A DNA stretch of 64,000 nucleotides from Pelagibacteraceae bacterium AG-349-L17 (GCA_003278805.1 QCDC01000002.1:1-64000); one strand, 5' to 3'; positions 19,338-28,303 are shown, numbered from the stretch's first letter. Made by a program: numbers and translations. The notes: generated by a model from the letters alone, not told the origin.

Positions 19338-20592
19338 AGAACAAAGACTAAAGAAAAGACATAATGCAGAAAAAAGATTTAGGTTTTATGGTCTAGCATC
19401 AATTTTTTTCGCTTTGTTATTTGTTTTGATTTTAGTGCATAACATTTTTTCTAAAGGTAGTTCTGCATTTATGAAAACAGCAATAAATGTTGAGGTTTTC
19501 TATGATAAAGATCTTCTTGAATTGGAACCTGGGTCATCCGAAGAAGAAATATTAGAGGCTGACTTTTTTGATATTACGATAGAAAGTTTGCTAAAGGTAT
19601 ATCCAGCAAAAAACATGGATGAAGAAGATGCGCTTATAGAACTTTTTACAACTGATGCTGAAATTGAAATAAAAAAAGCTTTTTTAAATAATAAAAATTT
19701 AATCGGTAAAAAAATTAATTTAGAAATCACGGCCTCAGATGATATTGATCAATTACATAAGGGGAATTATCCAAGAGATTTACCTGAAGACAGGAGAAGA
19801 ATTTCCAATTTCCAGTTAGAAATTTACGATGTCTTAGTAGAAAGTAAAACAATCACTAAAAATTTTAATAATTACTTTTTTAAAAATGGAGACTCAAGAG
19901 ATCCAGAAATAGCTGGTATAGGTGGTGCTCTTGTAGGTTCTTTTTATAGTATTTTAATTTGTTTATTATTGGCATTCCCAGTAGCAGTATTAGCTTCGAT
20001 CTACCTGGAGGAATTTGCACCAAAAAATAAAATCACTGATTTCATAGAAATAAATATTAATAACTTGGCCGCTGTACCTTCAATTGTTTATGGTTTATTG
20101 GCTCTTCAAATACTTCTAGCTACAATTCAATTACCAAGATCTACTCCTCTGGTAGCTGGTATCACTTTGGCGCTTATGACTTTACCTAGAATAATAATTC
20201 CTTGTAGGGCTTCTTTGAAGGCGGTACCGCCATCAATAAGAGAAGGTGCGTTAGCAGTAGGTGCATCAAAATTTCAATCTGTATTTCATCATGTAGTTCC
20301 TTTAGCTTTACCTGGTACTTTGTCAGGAACTATTATTGGATTAGCACAAGCATTAGGAGAAACAGCTCCATTAATTTTGATAGGAATGGTAGCTTTTGTT
20401 GTTGATATTCCATCAACACCAATTGATCCTTCTTCATCTTTACCCGTACAAGTCTATTTATGGTCAGAGTCTGCTGAGAGAGGGTTTGTTGAAAAAACAT
20501 CAGCCACTATTATGATGTTATTAAGTTTTTTGATTGTAATGAATTTTTTAGCAGTATACTTAAGACAAAAATTTGAGAAAAGATGGAACTAA
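19330..20592 (+). CDS. pstA: Phosphate ABC transporter permease PstA
   Basis: Second membrane subunit of the Pst importer. The core shows [26 protein letters not shown] and the coupling loop [27 protein letters not shown] place the start at ATG 19330, overlapping the pstC stop by eight bases. The open frame extends to 19294, but that would overlap pstC by 44 bases without need. At 420 residues it exceeds the 296 of E. coli, because a soluble periplasmic-type segment (about 40-190) is inserted after the first membrane span. The stop overlaps a pstB start at 20592. Confidence 0.92.
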   Translation: MTKEQRLKKRHNAEKRFRFYGLASIFFALLFVLILVHNIFSKGSSAFMKTAINVEVFYDKDLLELEPGSSEEEILEADFFDITIESLLKVYPAKNMDEEDALIELFTTDAEIEIKKAFLNNKNLIGKKINLEITASDDIDQLHKGNYPRDLPEDRRRISNFQLEIYDVLVESKTITKNFNNYFFKNGDSRDPEIAGIGGALVGSFYSILICLLLAFPVAVLASIYLEEFAPKNKITDFIEININNLAAVPSIVYGLLALQILLATIQLPRSTPLVAGITLALMTLPRIIIPCRASLKAVPPSIREGALAVGASKFQSVFHHVVPLALPGTLSGTIIGLAQALGETAPLILIGMVAFVVDIPSTPIDPSSSLPVQVYLWSESAERGFVEKTSATIMMLLSFLIVMNFLAVYLRQKFEKRWN

Positions 20593-21353
20593 TGAATAAT
20601 GTAAAAATAAAATCTAAAAATCTAAATGTCTATTATGGAGAAAAACAAGCTTTGTTTGATGTGAATTTAGATTTAAACGAAAAAGAAGTTACTGCTTTAA
20701 TTGGGCCATCAGGATGTGGAAAATCTACCTTTATTAGATGTATAAACAGAATGAATGATGTAATCGATATTTGTAAAGTATCTGGAAACATTGAAATAGA
20801 TGGTGTTGAAATCAACGATAAAAATTTAGATGTAGTATCTTTAAGAGAAAGAGTAGGAATGGTTTTTCAAAAACCAAATCCATTTCCAAAAAGCATATAT
20901 GATAATATTTCTTATGGTCCAAAAATTCATGGAAAAGGTGAAACTAAAAGTGAATTAGATGAAATTGTAGAAAATAGTTTAAAGAAAGCTGCATTGTGGG
21001 AAGAAGTTAAAGATAGACTCGATGAACCTGGAACTGGTCTTTCTGGTGGTCAACAACAACGTCTTTGTATTGCTAGAGCAATTTCTGTTAATCCTGAAGT
21101 TATATTAATGGACGAACCTTGTTCTGCTCTAGATCCTATTGCAACGGCAAAAATTGAAGAATTAATTGATGAACTAAAAAAAACTTACACTATTGTAATT
21201 GTGACGCATTCAATGGCACAGGCAGTTAGAGTTTCGCAGAAAACAGGGTTTTTTCACCTTGGTAAATTAATCGAAGTAGGCAAAACAGAGAAAATTTTTA
21301 AAAATCCTGACAATAAAATGACACAAGACTATATTACAGGTAGATTTGGATAA
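20592..21353 (+). CDS. pstB: Phosphate ABC transporter ATP-binding protein PstB
   Basis: ATPase of the Pst importer. Walker [11 protein letters not shown]-loop [15 protein letters not shown], signature [14 protein letters not shown], Walker [14 protein letters not shown] and switch TIVIVTHSM are all present; the FQKPNPFP sequence is diagnostic for PstB. The start chosen (ATG 20592) makes the TAATG overlap common in this genome. An in-frame ATG at 20583 is possible and would add three residues. The protein is 253 residues. Confidence 0.96.
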   Translation: MNNVKIKSKNLNVYYGEKQALFDVNLDLNEKEVTALIGPSGCGKSTFIRCINRMNDVIDICKVSGNIEIDGVEINDKNLDVVSLRERVGMVFQKPNPFPKSIYDNISYGPKIHGKGETKSELDEIVENSLKKAALWEEVKDRLDEPGTGLSGGQQQRLCIARAISVNPEVILMDEPCSALDPIATAKIEELIDELKKTYTIVIVTHSMAQAVRVSQKTGFFHLGKLIEVGKTEKIFKNPDNKMTQDYITGRFG

Positions 21354-21356
21354 ATT

Positions 21357-22049
21357 ATGAGTAATGAACATACAGTAAAGTCTTATGAAGAAGAATTAAG
21401 ATACTTAATAGACTCTGTTATAAAAATGGGAAGTTTAACCGAGTCACAATTAGTCGACTCTATGGACGCCGTTATTAAAGTTGATAAAGATTCAATTGAT
21501 AAAATTATTAAAAGTGATGATGAAATAAATAAATTCAGATCTAAAATTGATACTCAAATAATGACATTGTTGGTAAAGAGAGCGCCAATGGCAATTGATT
21601 TAAGAGAAACAATTAGCTCATTAAAAATATCTCAAGATTTAGAAAGAATTGGAGATTTGTCTAAAAGTAATGCAAAGAAAGTTAAACCTCTTCCATTAGA
21701 TTTACCTGAGGAACTTTTAGGTAATTTAAAAAGACTAGGTGATTTAGTTATAAAGCAGTTAAATGATGTACTCGATAGTTATGTTAACAAAAATTATGGT
21801 AAAGCAAAAGAAGTGTGGGAAAAAGACGAACAAGTAGATGACCTTACTTATATTGCTATGGAAAGTGTAATTGATTTTCTCTCTAAAGATAAAAAGAATT
21901 TAGACTTTTCAACACATTTAATTTTTGCAACAAAAAATCTTGAAAGAGCAGGTGATCATATAACAAATATTGCCGAGTCAATATGTTTTTTAATTAAAGG
22001 TGAATATTTAAAAGGAAGCAGACCTAAAGGAAAAGTTATTCAGCAATAA
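21357..22049 (+). CDS. phoU: Phosphate transport system accessory protein PhoU
   Basis: Cytoplasmic helical protein that connects Pst activity to PhoR signalling and restrains phosphate uptake. The 230 residues contain two PhoU three-helix repeats, with metal-binding-like segments DLRETISSLKISQDLERIGDLS and the second copy FATKNLERAGDHITNIAES. It starts three bases after pstB and ends one base before phoB, so pstCAB-phoU-phoB is evidently one transcript. Confidence 0.95.
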   Translation: MSNEHTVKSYEEELRYLIDSVIKMGSLTESQLVDSMDAVIKVDKDSIDKIIKSDDEINKFRSKIDTQIMTLLVKRAPMAIDLRETISSLKISQDLERIGDLSKSNAKKVKPLPLDLPEELLGNLKRLGDLVIKQLNDVLDSYVNKNYGKAKEVWEKDEQVDDLTYIAMESVIDFLSKDKKNLDFSTHLIFATKNLERAGDHITNIAESICFLIKGEYLKGSRPKGKVIQQ

Positions 22050-22050
22050 A

Positions 22051-22731
22051 ATGAATGGCAAAATATTTATTATTGAGGACGAACCTTCAATAATTCAATT
22101 AGTTCAACATAATCTAGAAAAAAATGGTTTTATAGTTTCATCATCAGTAAATGGCAATGATGGCTTAAAAGAATTAAAAAAATTTCAGCCAGATTTACTT
22201 TTATTAGATTGGATGCTGCCTGATCTCTCCGGTATTGAAATTTGTAAAAATATTAGAAAAGACAATAGTATCAAAAATTTACCTGTAATTATGTTAACCG
22301 CTAAAGGCGAAGAGGAAGATAAAATAAAAGGTTTAGATAGCGGTGTTGATGATTATTTAACTAAACCATTTAGTTTTAATGAGCTTATGGCTAGAATTAA
22401 AGCTGTTTTAAGAAGATCTAACCCTAACACTGTATCTGATAATTTAGAGTTTGAAGATTTAGTTTTAGATAGGATTGAAAAAAGAGTTTACAGAGATAAA
22501 AAAGAAATACAACTTGGACCTACGGAATTTAGGTTACTAGAATTTTTTTTGGTAAATCCAAAGAGAGTTTATTCTAGAGATCAGATTTTAGAAAATGTTT
22601 GGCCCAACAATATAAATGTTGAAAGCAGAACTATTGATGTTCATATCAGAAGATTAAGAAAATCAATTAATATCCAAAATAAAAAAGAACTTATAAGGAC
22701 TGTAAGATCCTCTGGTTATTCTCTAATTTAA
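22051..22731 (+). CDS. phoB: Phosphate regulon response regulator PhoB
   Basis: OmpR-family transcription factor that binds Pho boxes when phosphorylated by PhoR. It has a receiver domain 1-120 (acidic pocket Asp10-Glu11, phospho-acceptor Asp53 in LLLLDWMLPD, Lys in LTKPFS) and a C-terminal winged helix about 128-226 (GPTEFRLLEFFLVNPKRVYS, then RTIDVHIRRLRKSI). The 226-residue length is normal. As the last gene of a Pho-box-driven operon it should be positively autoregulated. It converges on a dioxygenase gene eight bases away, with no clear terminator. Confidence 0.95.
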   Translation: MNGKIFIIEDEPSIIQLVQHNLEKNGFIVSSSVNGNDGLKELKKFQPDLLLLDWMLPDLSGIEICKNIRKDNSIKNLPVIMLTAKGEEEDKIKGLDSGVDDYLTKPFSFNELMARIKAVLRRSNPNTVSDNLEFEDLVLDRIEKRVYRDKKEIQLGPTEFRLLEFFLVNPKRVYSRDQILENVWPNNINVESRTIDVHIRRLRKSINIQNKKELIRTVRSSGYSLI

Positions 22732-22739
22732 AATTTAAT

Positions 22740-23621
22740 CTAATTTTTTTGAAGTTCGTAGATAGAAACATAATGTTTCTTCTTAGGCAGTGGGATAATG
22801 GTTGGAACTTTAGTCAATCTTGGTTTTATTGATTTATTTCCTACAATTATATTTTTGTCATAATTTTCCAAATCAACCTCAGGATGAGGATTTCCATCAT
22901 TGATTAATGGCCACGCATCACAAGCTCTATATCCAAATAAAATTAAGGGTCTTGAATTATTCATTTGATTGTGTCCTGACCCATGAACTGATCTACAATG
23001 AAAAAATACTACTGTTCCAGCTGTTCCAGTTATAGAAACACTATCCTTAGTTCCTATTTTATTTTTCTTAGTATCTATTTTTCCAACAAAATAATTTTCT
23101 TTGCTGTGGTGGCTGTACAATTTTTTTTTGTGTGAATTCTTTATTATTTTAAGCGGCCCATTTTTTTCATAGCAATCATCCAAATATATACCAACTGTAA
23201 TTAAATCATCGTTTGTATGAGGGTAAAAAGCCCAATCTTGGTGCCATCCAATTTCACTTCCTTTTTTCTTATTTGGAAGTTTAAAATTTAATTTACCCAG
23301 ATGAAATCTCACTGTTCCACCTAATAATTTTTTAGCTATGGATATAATCTTTTTATCTCTAGATAATTCATAGAAAACTTTATGCCTGTTCTGAGGATTA
23401 TTTAGTCTTAGAATTTCTTTATTTTTTGGAGATCCTGAATTGTAAACAAAATGGTAATTATCATAAGACTGAGTTCCATTTGTGCCATTACCTTTTTTTC
23501 TTTTTTTTTCTTTTGAAATTACTTCATTAACAATTTTATTAATTTTATTTATCTTTGTTTGAGAAATTAGATTTTCTTTAACAAGAAAGCCATTTTTTTT
23601 AAATAAATTCAAATCATTCAT
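22740..23621 (-). CDS. Phytanoyl-CoA dioxygenase (PhyH) family protein
   Basis: Probable Fe(II)/2-oxoglutarate-dependent dioxygenase of unknown substrate. The iron-binding triad is visible: His127 and Asp129 in GWHQDWAFYP, and distal His213 in SVHGSGHNQ. Arg224 (SRPLILFGY) would hold 2-oxoglutarate. The length of 293 fits PhyH enzymes such as phytanoyl-CoA or ectoine hydroxylases, but nothing in the sequence picks one. It is the first of three minus-strand genes that look redox-related, though an 86-base gap separates it from the next. Proximity to phoB suggested a phosphonate hydroxylase, but no partner PhnZ-type gene is seen. Confidence 0.85.
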   Translation of the reverse strand: MNDLNLFKKNGFLVKENLISQTKINKINKIVNEVISKEKKRKKGNGTNGTQSYDNYHFVYNSGSPKNKEILRLNNPQNRHKVFYELSRDKKIISIAKKLLGGTVRFHLGKLNFKLPNKKKGSEIGWHQDWAFYPHTNDDLITVGIYLDDCYEKNGPLKIIKNSHKKKLYSHHSKENYFVGKIDTKKNKIGTKDSVSITGTAGTVVFFHCRSVHGSGHNQMNNSRPLILFGYRACDAWPLINDGNPHPEVDLENYDKNIIVGNKSIKPRLTKVPTIIPLPKKKHYVSIYELQKN

Positions 23622-23707
23622 AAATGCAGATTATAAATAAAAATAAATCTTCTTATAAAAAAATACAATGTTTAATTAAATTATTAATAAAATTTAGTAA
23701 TTTTAAA

Positions 23708-24301
23708 TTATTTTTTTAATGCATCTTCAAGATAATCCAATCTATCTTGACCCCAAAAAATCTCGTTATTTAAGACATATGAAGGAGCACCAAATACATG
23801 GTTATTAACTGCATCTTTTGAATTTTTTTGGTACTCAATGTTTACTTCGTCAGTTAAAGCTAAGTTCTTCATTTCCTCAAAATTTAAATTTAATTTTTCA
23901 CAAATTTCCTGAAGTATTTTGTGATCTGAAAGATCTTTATCCATAGACCATAAATATTTTAAACACTCATTTCCAAAATGAAGTTTATTTCCCATTTTAT
24001 TTGAGGCGATTACAAATTTTGCTGGCAAATGTGGATCACTAGGTGGAAAAAATTTTGGCTGTTTAATAATTGGCAAACCTAATTTATTTGAAATTCTCTC
24101 CATTTCCAAAAGTCTGTACTTTTGTCTTGCAGGGTGTCTTTTAGGAACTGGTAATCCTCCGGTATTTGGAAAAATTTCACCAACTAAATCAAGTGGTTTT
24201 TCTATTACTTCTAAATTATATTGACTTACTATTTTTGTAAATCTATCAGCACCTAAGTAAGTAAATGGAGACAAGACACTAAAATAATATTCAATTTTCA
24301 T
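23708..24301 (-). CDS. 2-hydroxychromene-2-carboxylate isomerase-like (DsbA/kappa GST family) protein
   Basis: Thioredoxin-fold protein of the DsbA-like kappa glutathione-transferase group. The start KIEYYFSVLSPFTYLGA, with Ser11-Pro12, matches the active-site region, where a serine replaces the DsbA cysteines. The family C-terminal motif FGAPSYVLNNEIFWGQDRLDYLE is also clear. The length of 197 is normal. In characterised relatives the reaction is glutathione-dependent isomerisation in naphthalene breakdown, but SAR11 lacks that pathway as far as I know, so the true substrate is unknown. It lies seven bases after the peroxiredoxin-like gene, probably in one transcript. Confidence 0.88.
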   Translation of the reverse strand: MKIEYYFSVLSPFTYLGADRFTKIVSQYNLEVIEKPLDLVGEIFPNTGGLPVPKRHPARQKYRLLEMERISNKLGLPIIKQPKFFPPSDPHLPAKFVIASNKMGNKLHFGNECLKYLWSMDKDLSDHKILQEICEKLNLNFEEMKNLALTDEVNIEYQKNSKDAVNNHVFGAPSYVLNNEIFWGQDRLDYLEDALKK

Positions 24302-24308
24302 TATTTAT

Positions 24309-24848
24309 TTAATTAAGTGCAAACTGCTTTATTTTTTCAAATTCAAAATGATCTGCAATGTCCTTTTTAGCATAATAAACATCTTGAACTACACCATCCT
24401 CATTAATTAGAACGTCGGTCACAGCTATATCTAAATGACCCTTTATTCTTGTTGGAATATAACCTTTTATCATAGCAGGGATAATTTTATGTGCTTTAAA
24501 CAACATTGCGTTAAGTGTTTTACTCACTGATCTCTCAATTTCATATTTTTGGAAATATTCAAAATTTTCATCTGCTAACACTGTGAATGGTAAATTTTTA
24601 TGTTTATCCATATACAATTTTAAATTATCTACTGGTGAATGAAATATTCCAACATGTGTAAAGTTATTTCCAAGTTCACCAAATTTCTTACTAATTTCAT
24701 TAAGTCTTAGATTGCAGAAGCTACAACCAGCAATTCTATAAAAAGTTAATAAGACTTTTTTTCCCAACGTCTGAGATAAATTAAATGAACTACCATTTTG
24801 ATCTGGTAGTGTAATCTCCTCTAATCTGTATCCAATACTAATCTTCAT
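24309..24848 (-). CDS. AhpC/TSA-family peroxiredoxin-like protein
   Basis: Thioredoxin-fold protein resembling bacterioferritin-comigratory peroxiredoxins. The redox motif is Cys42-Ser-Phe-Cys45 in FYRIAGCSFCNLRL, a CxxC instead of the usual TxxC peroxidatic site. The segment HVGIFHSPVDNLKLYMDKHKNLPFTVLAD fits AhpC/TSA. The length is 179. No signal peptide is seen, so it is cytoplasmic. It is probably cotranscribed with the downstream DsbA-like gene. Whether it is a peroxidase or a thiol oxidoreductase cannot be settled from sequence. Confidence 0.82.
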   Translation of the reverse strand: MKISIGYRLEEITLPDQNGSSFNLSQTLGKKVLLTFYRIAGCSFCNLRLNEISKKFGELGNNFTHVGIFHSPVDNLKLYMDKHKNLPFTVLADENFEYFQKYEIERSVSKTLNAMLFKAHKIIPAMIKGYIPTRIKGHLDIAVTDVLINEDGVVQDVYYAKKDIADHFEFEKIKQFALN

Positions 24849-24930
24849 AATGCAAGATATAATATTAAGTTTAAATTATTAAACTTAATTTTAGCACATT
24901 TATAATTATTATAATATTTTATTTACTCAA

Positions 24931-25185
24931 TTAATGGTTGTTATTTTCTAAATCCTTAACATCCTTTTCACTTATTTCTTCAATAGGTTTATGAATTTTC
25001 CAGTTTTTCGTAGTTCCATCAATTGATCTAGCAGTTATAACTGTTTCAGTAGGTGGACAATCAGGTTCATGACAATTTAATTCTGCAATGCTTAAAATTG
25101 TACTTTCTGGTATTTGATATTTTTTTATAAAATAATTTTTTAAATTCTGAATTGCTTCTAAATTTGGTTTTTTTTTATTAAACAT
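24931..25185 (-). CDS. Small protein with CHEPDCPP motif in the zinc locus
   Basis: An 84-residue soluble protein that I cannot assign to a named function. Its core is ELNCHEPDCPPTETVIT (35-51), with Cys38, His39 and Cys43 as possible metal ligands or redox thiols, followed by a beta-rich stretch. The N-terminus is basic. No signal peptide or membrane segment is seen. It starts three bases after the WD40 gene and ends the minus-strand run znuA-GTPase-WD40. This places it in the Zur-controlled zinc operon and suggests a role in zinc handling. That is inferred from context only. Confidence 0.8.
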   Translation of the reverse strand: MFNKKKPNLEAIQNLKNYFIKKYQIPESTILSIAELNCHEPDCPPTETVITARSIDGTTKNWKIHKPIEEISEKDVKDLENNNH

Positions 25186-25188
25186 TTA

Positions 25189-26223
25189 TTATTGATCCCA
25201 AATTGAAGTCCATAAAGTATTTCCATTCATGTCACCAATAAATATACTTGATTTATCATCAGTCATTGCGATTGCACTAACTTCAGAACCTGTGAAACTT
25301 CTAATTATTATAGTTTTATTCTCATTTTCAATTTGAGATAAAAAAACAGAGCCATCACTCAAACCAGCAAAAATTGCTTTTTCATCTGGGAATGGTTCTA
25401 TAAATGTAACTTGATTATTACCTACATAAGGAACACAAATAGGTGTGCGTCCCATAGGTCCCTCACCGTCAAAAGGCCAGCATATTGCATCTATTGCTCC
25501 TGATGTTGCCAAGTAACTTGTGTCATCAATAAATGCAAAACTTTTGACTTTTGAGCCATATCCTGACATAGCAAAATCAAGCTTATCTTTTAAACGCCAG
25601 CAACGAAGTACATTTTCTTGCATGGACGTAACCAAGTATTTACCATCTGGGCTAAAACTCACTTTATTGTGAGAACCTTTCCAATCTAATTTTGTTGATT
25701 TCCATTTATTGCTGTAATCTTTTTTCCAAATTGTAACACCCCCGTATCTAGATACAGCCAACCTTCTTCCTTTAGCATCAAATGCTAAACCTCCAATTGT
25801 ACTATCATGATTTAAAGATTTTGGTTCTTTTTTATTTTTATCCCAATAATAAACTACCTTACCTGAAGAACAAACTAAGTTTCCATTATGTGCTGTAACA
25901 TGATCTACCCATCGTGAACCAAAGTTTGCAATTTTATTTATTTCTCCGTTAAGTGAAATTTTTAAAAAATAACCATCATCACCACCAGTTAAAATATTAT
26001 CACCATCTTTTGCCATGCAAAGAATAACACCTTTATGAGCCTTTAACGTTTTGTGTTTTTCTTCAGAACTAAAAATTCTTATAGTACCATCGCCAAAACC
26101 AGCAGCTATATAATTACCAATTGAAACTGCGCAGGTTACTGGAACTCCAATTTCTAACTGAATTCCTCTTTGCTCAAATTTAGTTTTATCTAACTGTGGA
26201 AATTGATTTAAATCAGTTGTCAT
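25189..26223 (-). CDS. WD40-repeat protein of the zinc locus
   Basis: A 344-residue cytoplasmic protein made of about seven WD40-like blades. Typical blade ends are visible, for example AAGFGDGTIRIFS (about 52-64), LTGGDDGYFLKIS, AVSRYGGVTIWKK, VTSMQENVLRCWRL, LATSGAIDAICWPF, FAGLSDGSVFLSQ and IFIGDMNGNTLWTS. No signal peptide and no enzymatic motif are present. Its start overlaps the stop of the COG0523 GTPase by four bases (ATGA). This points to translational coupling and perhaps a physical partnership. A beta-propeller scaffold for the metal-chaperone GTPase is a reasonable guess, but the function is unknown. Confidence 0.88.
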   Translation of the reverse strand: MTTDLNQFPQLDKTKFEQRGIQLEIGVPVTCAVSIGNYIAAGFGDGTIRIFSSEEKHKTLKAHKGVILCMAKDGDNILTGGDDGYFLKISLNGEINKIANFGSRWVDHVTAHNGNLVCSSGKVVYYWDKNKKEPKSLNHDSTIGGLAFDAKGRRLAVSRYGGVTIWKKDYSNKWKSTKLDWKGSHNKVSFSPDGKYLVTSMQENVLRCWRLKDKLDFAMSGYGSKVKSFAFIDDTSYLATSGAIDAICWPFDGEGPMGRTPICVPYVGNNQVTFIEPFPDEKAIFAGLSDGSVFLSQIENENKTIIIRSFTGSEVSAIAMTDDKSSIFIGDMNGNTLWTSIWDQ

Positions 26224-27191
26224 TCTGATTTACAGGCTTCAAATCCTTCTTTTAAATTCATGGTTTCTAGGTTACGTCCAATAAACACTAGTCTAGAGCT
26301 ACGTTCTTTATCGTCTGGCCATTTTCCCATAGGAGAAGCATCCATCAACATATGAACACCTTGAAATACATATCGATCATTTTCACCTTTGAAATCAAGT
26401 ATTCCTTTAGTTCTCATAATATCTTGACCTTTTGTCTGCAAAAGTTTTCCAAACCAGTTTTGGAATTTTTCCATGTCTAGAGGTTTGTCAGATACGAATG
26501 ATAAACTTGTAACATCATCATCATGCTCATGATCATGATCTGATTCAAGAAAATCTGGTTCTACCTCTAAAATACGTTTTAAACTAAAAGCATCAAGATT
26601 AAGAATTTCCTTTAGTGGTGCTCCACATTTTGTTGTTTTAATAATTTTAGCAAAAGGATTAATTTTACGAATTCTCTTTGTTACTACGTCTATATTCTCA
26701 TCTTTCACAAGATCTATTTTGTTTAGTAATATTACATCACCAAAAGCAATTTGTTCCTCAGCTTCGTGATGATCTTCAATTTGTGAGCTTAGATGAACTG
26801 CATCAGCAACTGTAACAATTGCATCTAGCTTTGTTTTATTTGCCACATCTTGATCTACAAAGAAGGTTTGAGCTACAGGAGCTGGATCTGCTAAACCTGT
26901 TGTTTCAACTATAATTGCATCAAGTTTATCAGCTCGCTTCATTAACCCACTAAGTATTCTAATTAGGTCACCTCTGACTGTGCAGCATATACAGCCATTG
27001 TTCATTTCAAAAACTTCCTCGTCAGCATCCACCACAAGGTCATTATCAATACCTTGTTCACCAAATTCATTTACAATAACGGCGTACTTTTGGCCGTGCT
27101 GTTCTGTTAGAATTCTATTAAGAAGTGTTGTTTTTCCAGCACCAAGAAAACCTGTTAAAACAGTAACAGGTACTTGGTGCTTGTTTTCCAT
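26220..27191 (-). CDS. COG0523-family (CobW/ZNG1-like) GTPase, putative zinc chaperone
   Basis: G3E-family GTPase predicted to deliver zinc to target proteins under zinc limitation. Numbered from ATG 27191, Walker A is GFLGAGKTT (14-22), the CxCC metal motif is Cys67-Ile-Cys69-Cys70 (NNGCICC), Walker B is VETTGLADP, and the base-recognition motif is NKID. A His/Asp-rich patch (DHDHEHDDD) precedes the C-terminal CobW_C domain. The frame extends to a TTG at 27197, but ATG 27191 is the simpler start. It lies nine bases after znuA and behind Zur boxes, which favours zinc over cobalt or nitrile hydratase roles. Confidence 0.92.
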   Translation of the reverse strand: MENKHQVPVTVLTGFLGAGKTTLLNRILTEQHGQKYAVIVNEFGEQGIDNDLVVDADEEVFEMNNGCICCTVRGDLIRILSGLMKRADKLDAIIVETTGLADPAPVAQTFFVDQDVANKTKLDAIVTVADAVHLSSQIEDHHEAEEQIAFGDVILLNKIDLVKDENIDVVTKRIRKINPFAKIIKTTKCGAPLKEILNLDAFSLKRILEVEPDFLESDHDHEHDDDVTSLSFVSDKPLDMEKFQNWFGKLLQTKGQDIMRTKGILDFKGENDRYVFQGVHMLMDASPMGKWPDDKERSSRLVFIGRNLETMNLKEGFEACKSE

Positions 27192-27200
27192 TAACAACTA

Positions 27201-28265
27201 TTAGCAACCTTTAAAGGATGCAGACATGTTTCTTATTAAATCAAAGTATAATGATTTTCCTGGATTTAAAGTAGCTCCCAAAGGATCCACTACTCCAGTT
27301 TTAATATTCATATCTTTTGCAACAGCTTTAATAATATCAGGGTTAAATTGTGGCTCTGAAAATACACATGCAACTTTATCATGCTCTATTACCTCTCTAA
27401 TTTCTTTTAATTGTTCTGCACCTGGCATTACATCAGTGTTAACTGTGAAAGCACCCAAAATATTTACGTTAAATCTTTCTTCAAAATATTGATATGCATC
27501 ATGAAAAACAATTGAAGCAACACTCTTATTTAACTCAGCCTTAACGTCTGCAGTAAGCTTATCGATATCATTAAGAGCTTTTTTCAAGTTACTTTTATAA
27601 GTAGCCTCGTTTTTTGAATCATTTTCAATTAAGTGTTCAGCCATTTCCTTTAATATAACTTTGGCATTTACAGGATCTAGCCAAATGTGTGGATCAAATT
27701 CACCGTGGTGGTGTCCTTCATGTCCATCATGGTCGTCATGATCATCGTGACCATCTTTTTTACCGTGTTCGTCATGTCCATGATCATCATGGTCATCTTC
27801 TTTTTTGCCATGGTCATCATGATCGTGGTCGTCATGGTCATCTTCTTTTTTACCATGATCGTCATGATCGTCATGTCCGTGATCGTCATGATCATCAAAA
27901 ATATTTCTTTCTCTAAATTTTAATACTTGCAATCCTTTGATTTCCATTAATTCAATTTTTTCTGCTTTTTTTGCAATTGATTTTAACGGTTTTTCTAAAA
28001 AATTTTCCAAATCCTCTCCGACCCAAAAAATTAAGTCAGCATTTTGTAACATCTTTGCATGCGATGGCTTCATTGCAAATCCATGTGGAGATGCGTAACC
28101 ATCGACTATTAAATCAGGTTTAGCAACACCATCCATAAGGTAGCTTGCAAGAGAATGTATGGGCTTAATAGATGCAACTACTTTAATATCAGCGTTAGTT
28201 GGTGTAAAAAATGTCAATAATGATAATATTGAAAAGATAAAAGGTATTTTTTTTAAGTTTGTCAT
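27201..28265 (-). CDS. znuA: Zinc ABC transporter, periplasmic zinc-binding protein with long His/Asp loop
   Basis: Cluster A-I binding protein that captures zinc in the periplasm for ZnuBC. The signal peptide ends near Ala25 (TPTNA). Predicted ligands are His61 (ASPHGF), His193 (DPHIWLDP), His255 (FHDAY) and Asp327 (VVDPLG). Between residues 123 and 187 lies an unusually long His/Asp loop, including three 15-residue repeats of HGKKEDDHDDH type. Such loops bind extra zinc in other ZnuA proteins. The length of 354 exceeds the usual 310 or so because of the loop. It is the first gene of a minus-strand operon, divergent from znuC. Confidence 0.95.
   Translation of the reverse strand: MTNLKKIPFIFSILSLLTFFTPTNADIKVVASIKPIHSLASYLMDGVAKPDLIVDGYASPHGFAMKPSHAKMLQNADLIFWVGEDLENFLEKPLKSIAKKAEKIELMEIKGLQVLKFRERNIFDDHDDHGHDDHDDHGKKEDDHDDHDHDDHGKKEDDHDDHGHDEHGKKDGHDDHDDHDGHEGHHHGEFDPHIWLDPVNAKVILKEMAEHLIENDSKNEATYKSNLKKALNDIDKLTADVKAELNKSVASIVFHDAYQYFEERFNVNILGAFTVNTDVMPGAEQLKEIREVIEHDKVACVFSEPQFNPDIIKAVAKDMNIKTGVVDPLGATLNPGKSLYFDLIRNMSASFKGC
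27723..27857 (-). repeat. Three tandem 45-base repeats coding the znuA His loop
   Basis: Three in-frame 45-base units encode residues 137-151, 152-166 and 167-181 of ZnuA, each starting HGKK and continuing with Asp/His pairs. The outer units have diverged slightly (the third reads HGKKDGHDDHDDHDG). More irregular DDH codons flank them, the whole His-rich part being 27705-27899. The low-complexity GAT/CAT codons also open long reading frames on the other strand and frames, which are artefacts. Repeat number probably varies between strains by slippage or unequal recombination. Confidence 0.85.
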
Positions 28266-28285
28266 AATTAAAATATTTTATTGGT

Positions 28286-28300
28286 TGTTATAATATAACA
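28286..28300 (+). promoter_or_regulatory. Zur box 1 in the znuA-znuC divergent promoter
   Basis: TGTTATAATATAACA is a perfect palindrome around a central A and matches the core of the known proteobacterial Zur consensus (TGTTATANTATAACA) exactly. It lies 21 bases from the znuA start. With box 2 it would let zinc-loaded Zur shut both divergent transcripts. Confidence 0.85.
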
Positions 28301-28303
28301 CTA

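Noticed and set aside
22740-23621. PhyH protein as a phosphonate hydroxylase (PhnY) because it lies next to phoB
   Set aside because: No PhnZ-type gene or Pho box accompanies it, and PhyH enzymes are too diverse to name from these motifs.
27705-27899. Possible CRISPR-like repeat array
   Set aside because: The repeats are in-frame with znuA, have no unique spacers of constant length, and code a known type of His-rich loop.
27677-27923. Three overlapping long frames on both strands, rich in Met/Ile or His/Asp
   Set aside because: They are produced by the GAT/CAT repeat codons of znuA. Only the znuA frame has the signal peptide, the zinc ligands and operon context.
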